From: Agarivorans sp. Alg241-V36
GTDB taxonomy: Bacteria > Pseudomonadota > Gammaproteobacteria > Enterobacterales > Celerinatantimonadaceae
Direction of reading: 5' to 3'
Assembly: GCF_900537085.1 (NCBI RefSeq)
Contig: NZ_UNRE01000002.1
Span: forward strand, 289-64,288
DNA: 64,000 nucleotides
The translations under genes and the position numbers were made by a program. Shown in pieces: positions 19,522 through 28,433 of this stretch; within the stretch, counting starts at the first letter, position 1, and the number at the start of each line of letters is the position of its first letter. A model generated the notes under the pieces. That model was not told the DNA's origin. It worked only from the letters and a program-made list of their open reading frames with translations, and searched no databases.

Positions 19522-20511
19522 ATGCCTACCATTAAAGATGTTGCTAAATTGGCGGGCGTATCTACCGCAACGGTTTCTCGAGCCATGATGAGCCCAGAGA
19601 AGGTATCGGAAAAAACTCGCTTGAAAGTTGAGCTGGCAGTGGCTGAGTCGGGATTCTCTCCCAATGTGATTGCACGAAATTTAAGGCGTAGCGAATCAAA
19701 AACCATTGTGATTATTGTGCCCGATATCGCCAATATGTTTTTCGCTAGCATTGTGCGTGGGATTCAGCAGGTGGCCTTGCAAAACGGCTACAAGGTGTTG
19801 CTGGGGGACTCAATTCATACGGTAGAGCAGGCCAAGGTTTATATGGATTTGGTACGCAGCAAACAAGCCGATGGGATCATTTCGCTTACTGCAGAGCTGC
19901 CGATGGAAATTCGCCAAGGGACAGAAATCCCCATGGTGATGGCTTGTGAGTATTTCCCAGGCTTTCCCATTCCTACGGTGCGTATTGATAACCGAGGTTC
20001 GGCCAAGCGTGCAGTGGATTACTTGTTAGATATTGGCCATAGCCAAATAGGTTGTATTACTGGCCCCATGGAAAACCCCATTTGTGTAGACCGCAAAGCA
20101 GGCTATCAAGACAGCCTGCAGCAGTTAAACATTCCTTTGGATGAGGCAGCCTTTGAAGATGGCGATTTTAGTTTTCAGTCGGGTTATAGCGCCTTTATGC
20201 GTTTGCATGAACATTACAGCATGACAGCCTTGTTTTGCTTTAACGACATGATGGCGCTAGGAGCGATGAAAGCGGCCACTCAGCTAGGAATTAAGGTGCC
20301 GCAGCAATTATCAATAGTGGGCTTTGATGACTTATTGTTCGCCGAATATACCAACCCAGAACTTACTACCATTCGCCAGCCGCAAGAAGACATCGGCAAA
20401 ACCGCCGCCAATACGCTAATGAAGATATTACAGGGCAGTAAAGCCAGCCAAGACACCATTGTGCCAACTCAGTTATTGGTGCGATCCAGTTGCTGTGCAC
20501 CCAGTAAGTAA
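19522..20511 (+). CDS. LacI-family repressor
   Basis: A 329-residue regulator with the N-terminal LacI helix-turn-helix (MPTIKDVAKLAGVSTATVSRAM) and hinge, followed by a periplasmic-binding-protein-like effector domain with the typical SIVGFDDLLFAEYTNPELTTI segment. ATG 19522 is chosen over an in-frame TTG at 19519 because AAGGA stands 6 bases before it. It is transcribed away from the ABC/oxidoreductase/isomerase operon and very probably controls it through the TGTAATCG palindromes. The effector is likely the transported sugar or a product of it. Confidence 0.92.
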   Translation: MPTIKDVAKLAGVSTATVSRAMMSPEKVSEKTRLKVELAVAESGFSPNVIARNLRRSESKTIVIIVPDIANMFFASIVRGIQQVALQNGYKVLLGDSIHTVEQAKVYMDLVRSKQADGIISLTAELPMEIRQGTEIPMVMACEYFPGFPIPTVRIDNRGSAKRAVDYLLDIGHSQIGCITGPMENPICVDRKAGYQDSLQQLNIPLDEAAFEDGDFSFQSGYSAFMRLHEHYSMTALFCFNDMMALGAMKAATQLGIKVPQQLSIVGFDDLLFAEYTNPELTTIRQPQEDIGKTAANTLMKILQGSKASQDTIVPTQLLVRSSCCAPSK

Positions 20512-20544
20512 GCTGATGTATTAAGCCATAGCTATTTGGAATGT

Positions 20545-20575
20545 AAAAAAAGCCAGTGGCAAGGGAGCCACTGGC
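20545..20575 (-). terminator. terminator of the GH16 agarase gene
   Basis: Perfect 9-bp stem GCCAGTGGC / GCCACTGGC (20552-20560 with 20567-20575), followed in the - direction by seven T (A-run 20545-20551). It can also help end the convergent lacI transcript. Confidence 0.85.
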
Positions 20576-20598
20576 CGAAAGAAAGGAATTGCTAAAAG

Positions 20599-21960
20599 CT
20601 ACTGGAATTTAAAACGTTGGTTGGTACCTCCATCACATGACCATTGTCTAAGATCTGCGCCGTTAGCGCCCGAGTTGTTAGCTATTTCTAAACATTTTCC
20701 GCTTTGTTTATTGCGAATTTCAAAGGTGCTACTGCCTTTATCTATGGGGCTCCATACTTGGCTCGTATTGGCGTGGTTACAAACCCATTGTTGAACTTTA
20801 GCTCCGTCTGCTGAGCTGCCAGAAGCCAGTTCCATACATAGTTGGCTAACATTTGCACTAATGCTGTATTCGTTATTACCCAGAGCGGTAAACTGGAAGC
20901 GTTGGTTGTTATTACCGGTGTTGCATGACCATTGTTGATAGGTGCTACCGTTCCATACTGCGCCGCTTTTCACATCTATGCATAAGTTAGAGTGTGCAGC
21001 TTGAAGGTTGGTATAGCCACTTGGTGGGGTAATGTCGCCGGTTGGTGGGGTGGTGCTACCACCTGTAGGTTTGTAAACACGGATCCAGTCCACGTACATC
21101 TTGTTCTTATCGCCATCCGCTAGGTCTGCATCGGTGGCAATATGGCCAGCTTCTGAGCGCCAAGAGTGATCCTCTGTATCAAGAATAATGAACATCTCTT
21201 GATCCATGTTGTAACGGCTTTTATCTAATATTGCCCCGGTATAGTCTTTATCTTTCATTACCACTTGGCTCCACGCGCCTTTAGTGGTTTTTTGGCCATC
21301 AATGTAGAAGGTTACTTCTGTAGGGCTTTTCCAATAAACGCCGAATCGGTGGAAACCTTCACGCCAATAATTGCCCCAAGTAGGGGTAAAGTGGGTTTGG
21401 TCGTTAAAATCACTGCTAATGGAGTTGTCGTTATTGCGGAAAAATACGTGGAAGTTGGTAGACATGTTTTTGGCAAACCAGTCTTGGCGAGCACCGCCAT
21501 ACACTTCCAACACATCTATTTCACGTTGGTCATTTTCACTTAAAAGCCAAAAGTTAGAAGATAGCTCTAAGTTACTAACTTTAATATTGGCTTCTAAGAA
21601 TATCGGGTATTTTACTTTTGTTTTAGAAGTAACAACCCCAGCATTAACTTGGTTAGTACCTTGGCGGCGAGATGCGCTAATAATCAGATTACCGTCACCT
21701 ACCCACGATTCATCGCTTGACCAGTATGTGAGGCCTGGGCCTGTCCAGTTGTGAAAGTAAGCGTCTTTCCATTTGCTGGTAAAGGAGCTTGGCTTGCCAG
21801 AATAGTTAAAAGAGTCGGAATAACTATCTTGTAATTCCCAGCTTTGTCCAGCGTCCAGCTCGGCTGGAATTGGGATATTATCCCAGTCTGCTGCGTATGT
21901 ACTGAGTGATAAACCTAAACTGCAGGCTAATAGTAGTGGGTGCTTAGTGAATCCTTTCAT
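20599..21960 (-). CDS. secreted GH16 beta-agarase with CBM13
   Basis: Endo-acting enzyme expected to cut beta-1,4 bonds of agarose to neoagaro-oligosaccharides outside the cell. The 453-residue precursor has a signal peptide (cleavage near TYAA-D), a GH16 domain (about 25-300) with the catalytic signature EIDVLEVYG giving nucleophile Glu147 and acid/base Glu152, a Thr/Pro/Gly linker (about 300-318) and a C-terminal ricin-type CBM13 (319-453) with three QxW-type repeats (QQWSC, QQWVC, RQWSC). The beta-agarase call rests on the overall match to agarase GH16 sequences and the agar gene context. AGGGAG precedes the ATG. It has its own terminator. Confidence 0.93.
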   Translation of the reverse strand: MKGFTKHPLLLACSLGLSLSTYAADWDNIPIPAELDAGQSWELQDSYSDSFNYSGKPSSFTSKWKDAYFHNWTGPGLTYWSSDESWVGDGNLIISASRRQGTNQVNAGVVTSKTKVKYPIFLEANIKVSNLELSSNFWLLSENDQREIDVLEVYGGARQDWFAKNMSTNFHVFFRNNDNSISSDFNDQTHFTPTWGNYWREGFHRFGVYWKSPTEVTFYIDGQKTTKGAWSQVVMKDKDYTGAILDKSRYNMDQEMFIILDTEDHSWRSEAGHIATDADLADGDKNKMYVDWIRVYKPTGGSTTPPTGDITPPSGYTNLQAAHSNLCIDVKSGAVWNGSTYQQWSCNTGNNNQRFQFTALGNNEYSISANVSQLCMELASGSSADGAKVQQWVCNHANTSQVWSPIDKGSSTFEIRNKQSGKCLEIANNSGANGADLRQWSCDGGTNQRFKFQ

Positions 21961-22132
21961 TGTTATCTCCCTGTTTAGTGTGATAACAAATATCGCACAC
22001 TTATTAACCTATTTATGAGATCTGGTCGATCAATTTGTTGGTGTTGTTAACCTGTTGTGGGTCTTGTGATCAGCTTAGCGGTTTTTTGGCTTGTGGCGTG
22101 ATTTATAGTGAGCAGGGTCTCAGTAAGGAAGA

Positions 22133-22165
22133 GATAAAAAAAGGCCTTGGTATTACTACCAAGGC
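22133..22165 (-). terminator. terminator of the aldehyde dehydrogenase gene
   Basis: Perfect stem GCCTTGGTA / TACCAAGGC (22144-22152 with 22157-22165), loop of 4, followed in the - direction by a T-rich run (complement of 22133-22142). Confidence 0.85.
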
Positions 22166-22200
22166 AAAGTGCTAACAATTGTCAAAAGGAATAAAAAAGA

Positions 22201-23649
22201 TTACTGGTAGTTCAGGTAAATGGTTTTTTTCTGCAAGTAGCCCTCCAATCCGTGTTTGCCGTCTTCGCCGCCGATACCACTGCGTTTAAAGCCTGTATGG
22301 AAACCATTTAATAGTTCTCCATTGGGCCGGTTAACGTAGATTTCGCCGACTTCCAATTCGTTTACAACTTGCATAATCTTGCGCATGTCGTTGGTATATA
22401 CATAGCCTGACAAGCCTAAATCAATGTCGTTGGCGTACTGTAATGCTTGCTCTAGGCTATCAATTGGCATTGCTGCTACAACAGGGCCAAATACCTCTTG
22501 CTTCATGATGTCCATTTGGTTGTTTACATCGGTAACCACGGTAGGTTCAAACCAATAACCATTGGCAAACTCTTCACCACTAGGTTTACCGCCACCACAA
22601 GCGATGGTTGCGCCTTCGGCCTTGGCTTTGTTGATCATTTCAAGCAGTTTTTCTACTTCGCGAGCATTTACTTTGGGGCCAACGTTAGTGCTAGCTAGCA
22701 TTGGGTCACCCACTTTTAACTGCTTAACTTTGGCAATAAACTTATCCATGAACTCTGCGTAAATCGTTTTGTGGATATACATACGCTCGTTAGAAGTACA
22801 AATTTGGCCACAGTTGCCAAAGCCTGAGTTAACAGCGATTTCTACCACTTCGTCGATGTTGGCATCGTCTAACACAATAAAGGGTGCTTTGCCGCCAAGC
22901 TCTAGGTTTAGCGCTGTAATGTTCTCTGATGCAGAGCGGTATAAAATCGAACCTACTTCTGAGCTGCCGGTGAGAGTAACCAACTTGGTTATTGGGTTGC
23001 GAACGAGCTCATCACCCACTTCGCCGCCTAGACCTGAGACAATGTTTACTACCCCTTTTGGGAAGCCAACTTTGGCAATTAGCTTAGAGAACTCTAGAAC
23101 CGTTAATGGTGTATCTGCTGGTGGCATTATCACCATGGTATTACCGGTAACTAAGGCATTACCTAACTTACGAGCGGCTAAGGCTAGGGGGTAGTTCCAC
23201 GCCAATAGGCCTACAGTTACACCAAAAGGAACGCGTTGAACCCAAATTTGTTCGTCTTGATTTTCGCTGGTGACTATTTCGCCCTCTATGCGACGAGCCG
23301 ACTCGGCGGCATAGCGCAAAAAACCTACAGAACCAGCAACTTCGCCACGGGCATCGCTGAGCAATTTACCTTGTTCTTGGGTAATCATTTCTGCGTAGCG
23401 TTCGGTATTTTCTTCTAACTCGTCGGCAAGTGCAGCAACTAATTCAGCGCGCTTTTGCGCAGGCAGTTTGGCCCAGTCTTTTTGAGCTAATTCTGATGAG
23501 TGCAGGGCCGCAGCGGCTTCTTCACGGCTGGCTTGAGGGGCGTAGCCAACCAGCTTTTCGTTACTTGGATTAACAACTTCAATGGTATTGCCGGTTGAAG
23601 ATTCCAACCATTCACCATTGATAAACATTTTGTGAGTAACAGTGCTCAT
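22201..23649 (-). CDS. aldehyde dehydrogenase, probable 3,6-anhydro-L-galactose dehydrogenase
   Basis: A 482-residue AldA-like aldehyde dehydrogenase. Catalytic Cys284 (GQICTS) and general base Glu250 (LELGGK) are 34 residues apart as usual, and the C-terminal GFHTGFKRSGIGGEDGKHG motif is typical of the lactaldehyde/glycolaldehyde group. In agarolytic Vibrio and relatives an AldA-like enzyme oxidises 3,6-anhydro-L-galactose to 3,6-anhydrogalactonate, the substrate of the cycloisomerase encoded at 26674-27765. Position beside the agar regulator and a strong operator supports this role. Oddity: the usual KPSE cofactor motif reads MPPAD (175-179). Lactaldehyde dehydrogenase is the main alternative. 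Single gene with its own terminator. Confidence 0.85.
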   Translation of the reverse strand: MSTVTHKMFINGEWLESSTGNTIEVVNPSNEKLVGYAPQASREEAAAALHSSELAQKDWAKLPAQKRAELVAALADELEENTERYAEMITQEQGKLLSDARGEVAGSVGFLRYAAESARRIEGEIVTSENQDEQIWVQRVPFGVTVGLLAWNYPLALAARKLGNALVTGNTMVIMPPADTPLTVLEFSKLIAKVGFPKGVVNIVSGLGGEVGDELVRNPITKLVTLTGSSEVGSILYRSASENITALNLELGGKAPFIVLDDANIDEVVEIAVNSGFGNCGQICTSNERMYIHKTIYAEFMDKFIAKVKQLKVGDPMLASTNVGPKVNAREVEKLLEMINKAKAEGATIACGGGKPSGEEFANGYWFEPTVVTDVNNQMDIMKQEVFGPVVAAMPIDSLEQALQYANDIDLGLSGYVYTNDMRKIMQVVNELEVGEIYVNRPNGELLNGFHTGFKRSGIGGEDGKHGLEGYLQKKTIYLNYQ

Positions 23650-23684
23650 CTAACTTCCTTTAGATTCCCAGTGGATATTTAACT

Positions 23685-23731
23685 ATTTTGGTAAACCAAT
23701 TTGTGCATTCTACGATATAAAGGTTAACCAT
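23685..23731. promoter_or_regulatory. paired UxuR/ExuR-like operators, dehydrogenase/regulator control region
   Basis: Core TTGGTAAACCAA at 23688-23699 matches TTGGT-NN-ACCAA at all 10 defined bases, within ATTTTGGTAAACCAATTT. A second, weaker copy AAGGTTAACCAT is at 23720-23731, exactly 32 bp further. The first copy is 39 bp upstream of the aldehyde dehydrogenase start. They lie in the 342-bp divergent gap 23650-23991, which also holds a CRP-like site and a degenerate operator near the regulator gene. Confidence 0.8.
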
Positions 23732-23734
23732 TAA

Positions 23735-23750
23735 AGTGATAAGGCTCACA
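23735..23750. promoter_or_regulatory. CRP-like site
   Basis: AGTGA-N6-TCACA, one mismatch to the cAMP-CRP consensus TGTGA-N6-TCACA. It begins 4 bp beyond the weaker operator copy, in the gap between the aldehyde dehydrogenase and the GntR-type regulator. Consistent with catabolite control of agar use. Confidence 0.55.
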
Positions 23751-23936
23751 ACTTGCTATTGCTGACGAGGGAAATCAAGGTAGTAAATAAATATTTACTA
23801 AATTTCATATATTTATATTGTAAAATTCTATTAGTCCTACAATTTAGATCAAAATGAGACATCAGTAGTTATGGTTGACTACCGATAAGGCTTAAAAGGC
23901 GGTACTATTCTGGTTTCGGTCTAGAACTTACTTGAA

Positions 23937-23948
23937 TTGATTTACCAA
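23937..23948. promoter_or_regulatory. degenerate operator before the GntR-type gene
   Basis: TTGATTTACCAA differs from TTGGT-NN-ACCAA at one defined base. It lies 43 bp before the regulator start codon and suggests autoregulation. Confidence 0.6.
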
Positions 23949-23991
23949 AAGTTAGATAGTTTCTACATTTCCCCAAAGGTTGAATGACATT

Positions 23992-24771
23992 ATGGCTAAG
24001 ATGGATACCAAGCGACGCTACTATGATATTGGCGTGCAAATCGAGGAGTTGTTGTTTTCTGGCGTATTTAAAGCCGGAGAACGACTGCCATCAGAGCGAG
24101 AGCTAAGCGAGCGATTTGAAACTAGCCGAGCTACCATCCGTGAAGCCGTCATCATGTTGGAATTGAAAGGCTTGGTAGTTGTTCGCCAGGGCGCAGGAAT
24201 TTACTTCATTGATTCTCCTGAAAAAGTTAACAAACGCACCATTTTGCCTAAGAGTGATGTTGGGCCGTTTGAGCTATTACAGGCGCGCCAAATTATTGAA
24301 AGTAGTATTGCTGGCTTTGCCGCAACGCAAATTAAATTTAACGAGCTGCGAGAACTTAAAAAAGTACTGCAGCTGCAAGAAAGTGAAATAAACGGTGACA
24401 GTGAAAAATTTGAATCGCTAGATCAGCAATTTCACAGCTTGATTGCTGAATCGACGCAAAACCGTGTATTGATTAACCAGGCGGTTGATATGTGGAGTAC
24501 AGTGCGTACCACTAACCCGCTGTGGAATGAACTTAACCACCAGTTTCTGCATGAAGAGCGTTTACAGTCTATGTGGATTAATGACCACAAACGTATTTTA
24601 TTAGCCCTGCAAAAACGCTCTCCAGAAGATGCTAAGCAAGCGGTGTGGCAGCACATTGAAAATAGTAAGCAAGAGCTGTTAAAAATTGCTAGCTCCGATA
24701 ATAACGATACTGACTTAGACGACTACTTCTTTGCCATGGAATTTGACAGTAACTTTACCGAAAGCCATTAA
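23992..24771 (+). CDS. GntR/FadR-family regulator, UxuR/ExuR-like; candidate agar regulon repressor
   Basis: A 259-residue regulator with an N-terminal winged helix (about 10-75) bearing the GntR signature ERLPSERELSERFETSRATIREA and a C-terminal FCD-type effector domain of helices. UxuR and ExuR of this group bind AAATTGGTATACCAATTT-like palindromes and respond to hexuronate-pathway compounds. Very similar palindromes lie upstream of many agar-catabolism genes in this window, so this protein is the natural candidate to bind them; the effector could be KDG-like or anhydro-galactonate (inference). The frame also opens with TTG at 23980, but that is too near AAAGG (23975-23979); ATG 23992 is preferred. 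Confidence 0.88.
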   Translation: MAKMDTKRRYYDIGVQIEELLFSGVFKAGERLPSERELSERFETSRATIREAVIMLELKGLVVVRQGAGIYFIDSPEKVNKRTILPKSDVGPFELLQARQIIESSIAGFAATQIKFNELRELKKVLQLQESEINGDSEKFESLDQQFHSLIAESTQNRVLINQAVDMWSTVRTTNPLWNELNHQFLHEERLQSMWINDHKRILLALQKRSPEDAKQAVWQHIENSKQELLKIASSDNNDTDLDDYFFAMEFDSNFTESH

Positions 24772-24789
24772 GCATTAAGTCATTATTAG

Positions 24790-24822
24790 AAAGCCGCTAA
24801 ACCTGTATTTAGCGGCTTTTTT
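24790..24822. terminator. bidirectional terminator between regulator and MFS genes
   Basis: Perfect 12-bp stem AAAGCCGCTAAA / TTTAGCGGCTTT (24790-24801 with 24808-24819), loop of 6, with T-run on the right. It lies between convergent genes. Confidence 0.88.
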
Positions 24823-24837
24823 ATTAGCTGTTAATTG

Positions 24838-26454
24838 CTAAGCGTTAGGTGCATTGCCTTCAATCCCTGAATCGGTAGCTTCAGCTTTAGTCTTGCTGTT
24901 CGCTTTACCCACTAAGCTATCTTCTATCTCTTCAATGGTTTTATTTTTGGTCTCTGGCAATATTGGCCACAGTAGTAGCAGCCCTATTAAGCCAAACACA
25001 GAGTACATTAAGAAGGTATTTGCCGCCCCTAAGTTCGCCAGTTGCCATGGGAAAAACTGTTGAATCAGATAGCTAGCTATACTGGTTACCAAGGCAAACA
25101 TAGGAATAGCTACACTGCGCACCGAGTTTGGAAAAATTTCGGAAAACAGCACCCACATAATGGGTCCAATAGATATATGGAAAGCGGCAATAAAGGCTAG
25201 TATTCCTATTAATATGACGAGCGGGTTTACGCTGATGGAGGCTTCAATAATATGGCCTTCATTTAGCCTTAGCGTATCGGCATCATAGTTACTCGCTAGC
25301 ATTTCTTTAAAGCTTACATCGTCGGCGTATTGGCTGTTTAGCTGAGCCTTAAGTGGGGTTGTGTCAATGACGTCTTCTAGTTTTTCAATAGTCTGTTGGT
25401 TAATACTGTAGCTGGCATTGTTAAAGCCATACCAACAGGTTGCATGGCTTAATACCACGGCCATAAGCCCTAAAATAAGTAGCGGCTTTCTTCCCACCTT
25501 ATCAATAAAGAATACTGCCAGTACCGTGAACACCACACTGGTGATACCAATATAAATGGCCTGTTGAAAAGAGGCATTCAAGCCAAAACCGATCTGCTCA
25601 AATACTGTAGGGGCGTAGAACAAAATTGCGTTCATACCCGTTATGCCCTGTACAACCGCCATTAAAAAGCCAATGGCAAAAATGGTTTTCATCGGTGAGG
25701 AAAACAGCAGTTTAAGTTGGCTGGTTATGCTGCCGGCATTTTTATGCTCTTTGAGGTGTTGCTCTATTTCTATTTGTACTTCTTCCGCGCGTTGCTCGGG
25801 TAACAGTTTACGCAGTACTTGCTGGGCTTGATGTTGCTTATTCTTCATCAATAACCAACGGGGAGACTCTGGCACTCGGCATAGCAATATCACCCATAAT
25901 ACTGCGGGAATAAGCTCTGAGGCTAACATGGTGCGCCAGATAGTGTCCGGCGAAAACAACAACGAGCCTTCAGTGACTTGTAGCACTAGGTAATAGTTGA
26001 TGAAGTAAGCTGCCAACAAACCGATGACTATGTTGAATTGATTGGCCGATACCAACTTGCCACGTTGTTTAGCGGGCGCTATTTCACCGATATACATCGA
26101 CGCTAAAGACAAAGAACTAAAAGCTAGGCCTCCAATGAAGCGAGCAATGGTTAGCATCATAAAGCTCGTCGATAATGCAGATAATAGTGCCGAGAATACA
26201 TATAGGCTGGCAACAATAATCAGGGTGTTTTTACGGCCTAAGGCATCTGCTGTTTTCCCCGCCACTAATAACGCTAGAATTGCGCCTAAGCTTGGCGCAC
26301 CAACTACGGTGCCAATTTGTAGATCACTAAGTGAAAATTCTGCTGCTATAAATCGCACTGTACCGGAGATTATTGCTGCATCTAAGCCAAATACAAAGCC
26401 ACCAATAGCCACAATTAACGCATACTTGTAAGCATTCCATGTTTTTATGTCCAT
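24838..26454 (-). CDS. MFS sugar porter (sugar:proton symporter family)
   Basis: A 538-residue, 12-helix transporter of the sugar porter (XylE/GalP) family. Hallmarks are GFVFGLDAAIISG in helix 1, ADALGRKNTL after helix 2, the PESPRWLL motif after helix 6, GRKPLL after helix 8 and PETKNKTIEE after helix 12. A longer extracellular or periplasmic loop (about 345-405) before helix 9 or 10 is unusual. The operator triplet upstream (26500-26564) places it in the agar regulon, so galactose or 3,6-anhydro-L-galactose are plausible substrates (inference). AGAGGAACAAAG precedes the ATG. Confidence 0.9.
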   Translation of the reverse strand: MDIKTWNAYKYALIVAIGGFVFGLDAAIISGTVRFIAAEFSLSDLQIGTVVGAPSLGAILALLVAGKTADALGRKNTLIIVASLYVFSALLSALSTSFMMLTIARFIGGLAFSSLSLASMYIGEIAPAKQRGKLVSANQFNIVIGLLAAYFINYYLVLQVTEGSLLFSPDTIWRTMLASELIPAVLWVILLCRVPESPRWLLMKNKQHQAQQVLRKLLPEQRAEEVQIEIEQHLKEHKNAGSITSQLKLLFSSPMKTIFAIGFLMAVVQGITGMNAILFYAPTVFEQIGFGLNASFQQAIYIGITSVVFTVLAVFFIDKVGRKPLLILGLMAVVLSHATCWYGFNNASYSINQQTIEKLEDVIDTTPLKAQLNSQYADDVSFKEMLASNYDADTLRLNEGHIIEASISVNPLVILIGILAFIAAFHISIGPIMWVLFSEIFPNSVRSVAIPMFALVTSIASYLIQQFFPWQLANLGAANTFLMYSVFGLIGLLLLWPILPETKNKTIEEIEDSLVGKANSKTKAEATDSGIEGNAPNA

Positions 26455-26499
26455 CTTTGTTCCTCTAGAAGGTTATTTTCGCCTGCTATTTAAGCATGT

Positions 26500-26564
26500 C
26501 TGGATAACCAATTTGTCGATCAAGATCGATATTGGTTGATCTTTATTTTCTAAAGGTTAACAAA
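26500..26564. promoter_or_regulatory. three UxuR/ExuR-like operator copies before the MFS gene
   Basis: CTGGATAACCAA (26500-26511), TTGGTTGATCTT (26532-26543) and AAGGTTAACAAA (26553-26564), with start-to-start spacing 32 and 21 bp. Each copy is individually imperfect; the phasing and the repetition of the half-site support them as a group. They begin 46 bp upstream of the MFS start. Confidence 0.6.
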
Positions 26565-26628
26565 TATTGAGTTTTATTGATTTTTTTGTAGTTAGGTAGC
26601 AAATGCAAGCTAGCTGAGTTTTTAATGC

Positions 26629-26658
26629 AAAAAAAACACCGCGATAGTGCGGTGTTTT
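26629..26658 (-). terminator. terminator of the kinase-aldolase-cycloisomerase operon
   Basis: Perfect 10-bp stem AAAACACCGC / GCGGTGTTTT (26633-26642 with 26649-26658), loop of 6, followed in the - direction by T-run (complement of 26629-26636). It ends 15 bp after the cycloisomerase stop. Confidence 0.88.
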
Positions 26659-26673
26659 GGCTAAGAGTTACTT

Positions 26674-27765
26674 CTATACTTCGAAAGGCTTTATTTTTTC
26701 CCAGTCAAATTCTACACCTACACCTGGATTATCAGGCGCTACTGCTCGGTGATTTTTAACCACCAATGGGCGCTTAGTGTATTCATCAATAGGGAAGCTA
26801 TGTACTTCTAACCAACCTGAGTTAGGCTGAGAAGAAACTAAGCTTACATGCAGCTCTTGCATACCATGAGAACAGGCAGGAATGCCATGTTGGTCTGCCA
26901 ATCTAGCTGCCTTAAGCCAACCCGTAATACCGCCACAGTTAGACGCATCGGGCTGCACAAAAGACAGTTTTGCGCGTTCAAAAGCGTACTCAAACTCATG
27001 AATGGTATGTAGGTTTTCACCCATTGCTAAAGGAATAGAAGTGGCGTCGGCAATCTTTCCGTAGCCGAGGTAGTCATCTGGAATTGTGGGCTCTTCAAAC
27101 CAGGTAATATCGTATTGCTCAACCGCTTTAGATAGGGCGATAGCTTGCTCAACACTTAATGAGTAATTGGCATCGATCATAAATGTAACGTCTTTACCAA
27201 TTAGCTCGCGAACAGCTTTAATGCGCGCGATATCCTCATTGGCATCTTGGCGACCAATTTTGATTTTTACTGCGTTATAGCCTTTATCTAAGTAGCCTTG
27301 GATGTTAGCGAGCAGCTTTTCGGTGGTGAACTGTAAATCGATGCCGCCACAGTATGCTTTACAGCTAGAGTCTCCGCCGCCAGCCATTTCCCATAAAGGT
27401 TGATTTAAACGCTTACCTTTTAGATCCCAAAGGGCAATATCTACCGAAGAAATCGCAAACGAGGCAATGCCGCCACGACCTACATAGTGAATATGCCACT
27501 CCATAAAGTCGTAAATTTCGTCGATTTGGCTGGCATCTTTACCGATAAGAGCAGGCGCTAAGTCGTGCTCAACCATTGCTTTAATGGCATAGCCACCTTT
27601 ACCGCCTGTATAGGTATAACCGGTACCTTCACTGCCGTCTTCTAAAGTAATGGTGGTGGTCACTAATTCAAAGTGGTCGTGATCGCCGTGTTTGGCGTCT
27701 GATAAAATCTCCGCTAAAGGGATTTTAAATAAACGCGCCGTAACTGATTTAATTGCTGTATTCAT
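26674..27765 (-). CDS. enolase-superfamily sugar acid enzyme, probable 3,6-anhydro-L-galactonate cycloisomerase
   Basis: A 363-residue mandelate-racemase-group enzyme. Catalytic and metal-binding features are the KIKIG motif (KxK), MIDANYS (Asp), WFEEPT (Glu), MGENLHT (Glu) and the CSHGMQE histidine motif. In the known anhydro-galactose pathway a protein of this group opens 3,6-anhydro-L-galactonate to 2-keto-3-deoxy-L-galactonate. The adjacent kinase and aldolase genes and the agar context support that; a sugar acid dehydratase is the alternative. The frame extends to 27798 but ATG 27765 ([13 protein letters not shown]) fits the family start and leaves a 10-bp gap to the aldolase. Last gene of the operon. 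Confidence 0.86.
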   Translation of the reverse strand: MNTAIKSVTARLFKIPLAEILSDAKHGDHDHFELVTTTITLEDGSEGTGYTYTGGKGGYAIKAMVEHDLAPALIGKDASQIDEIYDFMEWHIHYVGRGGIASFAISSVDIALWDLKGKRLNQPLWEMAGGGDSSCKAYCGGIDLQFTTEKLLANIQGYLDKGYNAVKIKIGRQDANEDIARIKAVRELIGKDVTFMIDANYSLSVEQAIALSKAVEQYDITWFEEPTIPDDYLGYGKIADATSIPLAMGENLHTIHEFEYAFERAKLSFVQPDASNCGGITGWLKAARLADQHGIPACSHGMQELHVSLVSSQPNSGWLEVHSFPIDEYTKRPLVVKNHRAVAPDNPGVGVEFDWEKIKPFEV

Positions 27766-27775
27766 GTTTGTTCTC

Positions 27776-28405
27776 TTACTCGGCAAGCTGCGCCACAATG
27801 TCTTTCACTAATTGACCAATGGTATCCCATTCACCTTTATTGATTAGTGATTTATCTACCATCCAAGTACCACCACAGGCTAAAACGCCAGGTAAGGCTA
27901 AATATTTTTCGATATTGTTTTGATTGATGCCACCAGTAGGCATTACTTGAATGTTGGTATATGGACCAAGTAAAGACTTAAGCATGGCAATGCCGCCCGA
28001 TGCTTCGGCTGGGAAGAACTTAACGGTATCTAAACCTAACTCTAAAGCCTGCTCAACAGTAGAAGGGTTGTTTACCCCAGGAATAATCGCAATGTTGTGC
28101 TTCTGACAGGCTTTTACCGTATTTGGATTTAGTCCTGGCGACACAATAAAGCTAGCACCGGCTTCTTTAGCAGCTATTACTTGTTGTTCGTTTAAGATAG
28201 TGCCTGCACCAATTAGCATCTCTGGTTGGGCTTGGCGAAGTATTCGAATTGCTTCAGCTGCAGCGTCTGAGCGAAAGGTGATTTCGGCTACCGGTAAGCC
28301 ATTTTTGCTTAGCTGTTCGCCCAGCGGCACGATGTCGCTGGCTTTATCGATAGCAATAACCGGAATCACTTTAAATTGCTTAAGCAGAGAGTTTAAATTT
28401 TCCAT
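27776..28405 (-). CDS. KDPG/KDPGal aldolase
   Basis: A 209-residue class I aldolase of the Eda family that splits 2-keto-3-deoxy-6-phospho-sugar acids into pyruvate and glyceraldehyde 3-phosphate. Schiff-base Lys129 ([12 protein letters not shown]) and catalytic Glu41 (AEITFR) are 88 residues apart, the same spacing as in E. coli Eda (Glu45 and Lys133). Other motifs are IGAGTI, SPGLNPN, IPGVNNP and MPTGGI. It lies between the kinase and the cycloisomerase, so 2-keto-3-deoxy-6-phosphogalactonate is the likely in vivo substrate; sequence alone does not separate it from the gluconate form. Confidence 0.92.
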   Translation of the reverse strand: MENLNSLLKQFKVIPVIAIDKASDIVPLGEQLSKNGLPVAEITFRSDAAAEAIRILRQAQPEMLIGAGTILNEQQVIAAKEAGASFIVSPGLNPNTVKACQKHNIAIIPGVNNPSTVEQALELGLDTVKFFPAEASGGIAMLKSLLGPYTNIQVMPTGGINQNNIEKYLALPGVLACGGTWMVDKSLINKGEWDTIGQLVKDIVAQLAE

Positions 28406-28433
28406 GTGTTTGTCCGTAATATTAAAAGTAAGA

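Noticed and set aside
26674-28405. Overlap of the cycloisomerase and aldolase genes
   Set aside because: The overlap exists only if the upstream ATG at 27798 is used; the family start at 27765 leaves a normal 10-bp gap.
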